Assembly: GCF_019209935.1 (NCBI RefSeq)
Contig: NZ_JAHUTN010000007.1
Location: 83,337-147,336, forward strand
Direction of reading: 5' to 3'
Origin: Corynebacterium sp. TAE3-ERU16
Lineage (GTDB): Bacteria > Actinomycetota > Actinomycetes > Mycobacteriales > Mycobacteriaceae
Length of the DNA stretch: 64,000 bases
Made by a program: the position numbers and the translations under genes. The first letter of the stretch is position 1; each line of letters starts with the position of its first letter. The notes beneath the pieces are model-generated. The model ran no database searches, was not told where the DNA came from, and saw only the letters and a program-made list of their open reading frames with translations. Of this stretch, positions 63,916 through 64,000 are shown piece by piece.

Positions 63916-64000
63916 CCGGATTCACGCCCGGGAGTGCGGGGGGGACCGCGATGTTACGCCGCGGGCGGCGCCCCCCGCTTGTCGACAACAACGCCGACAC

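Noticed and set aside
63815..64000. Frame running off the right edge on the minus strand
   Set aside because: It covers the terminator hairpin and the C7G7 palindrome and has shadow-like composition; no evidence for a gene.
1..64000. CRISPR arrays, insertion sequences, rRNA or replication origins
   Set aside because: Looked for regularly spaced repeats, transposase motifs and rRNA segments; none seen.

Overview
The window is high-GC actinobacterial chromosome (genes about 65-70 % GC by eye) and almost certainly belongs to a Corynebacterium or close mycolic-acid relative. It carries an MmpL3/CmpL1-type mycolate flippase beside trmB, an NYN-domain gene and GTP-dependent pckA (the mycobacterial Rv0206c-Rv0211 neighbourhood), an AftD-type arabinofuranosyltransferase with its small DUF2613 partner, a DUF3068 protein, and the corynebacterial assimilatory sulfate operon cysIXHDNYZ.

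Layout. 1-4.6 kb: end of an AI-2E family transporter, a nucleosidase, a shortened FprA-like flavoprotein, an AT-rich orphan membrane gene flanked by short direct repeats, and an HTH/DUF3887 regulator with a clear leaderless promoter and operator. 4.7-11.3 kb: the cys operon on the minus strand, translationally coupled throughout. 12-20.7 kb: an EtfD-like iron-sulfur oxidoreductase with a very long Pro/Ala/Gly tail, a siderophore-binding lipoprotein, alaT, an anchored Ser/Thr-rich protein and a YibE/F membrane protein. 20.9-26.3 kb: ugd, a 43-residue membrane microprotein, and an osmoprotectant ABC operon fused by overlap to dcd. 26.4-29.4 kb: a degenerate ABC ATPase coupled to a YhgE/Pip exporter; then tRNA-Gly(CCC). 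30-35.5 kb: membrane protein, decayed region, XRE regulator, VanW-family protein, NagZ-like lipoprotein, universal stress protein. 35.5-45.6 kb: cell-envelope glycan genes (AftD, acyltransferase, DUF3068 protein, polytopic membrane protein, GT4, methyltransferase), interrupted by a broken Abi_2/HEPN gene. 45.8-50.2 kb: an LAETG-anchored surface protein behind an AT-rich leader, and pckA. 50.5-55.5 kb: trmB, NYN, MmpL3-like, YbhN-like. 55.8-63.8 kb: a secreted jelly-roll-like protein and a divergent carbohydrate locus.

The most system-like region is 57.4-63.8 kb. A GAT-type PTS (EIIA, EIIB and EIIC as separate genes) and a SIS-domain protein run leftward. An AgaS-like SIS protein, a PfkB-family sugar-phosphate kinase and a class II aldolase run rightward. 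The 596-bp gap between them holds several palindromes and repeats. This gives a complete inferred route from PTS uptake to phosphorylated (amino) sugar, ketose phosphate, ketose bisphosphate and triose phosphates, resembling the aga/gat tagatose pathways. The combination with an extra SIS protein and a secreted jelly-roll-like neighbour makes the substrate uncertain. No regulator for it lies inside the window.

Many genes overlap by ATGA/GTGA, and several promoters put the -10 box 5-7 bases before the start codon, implying leaderless mRNAs as is common in corynebacteria. All assignments come from reading the sequence; no database search was run.
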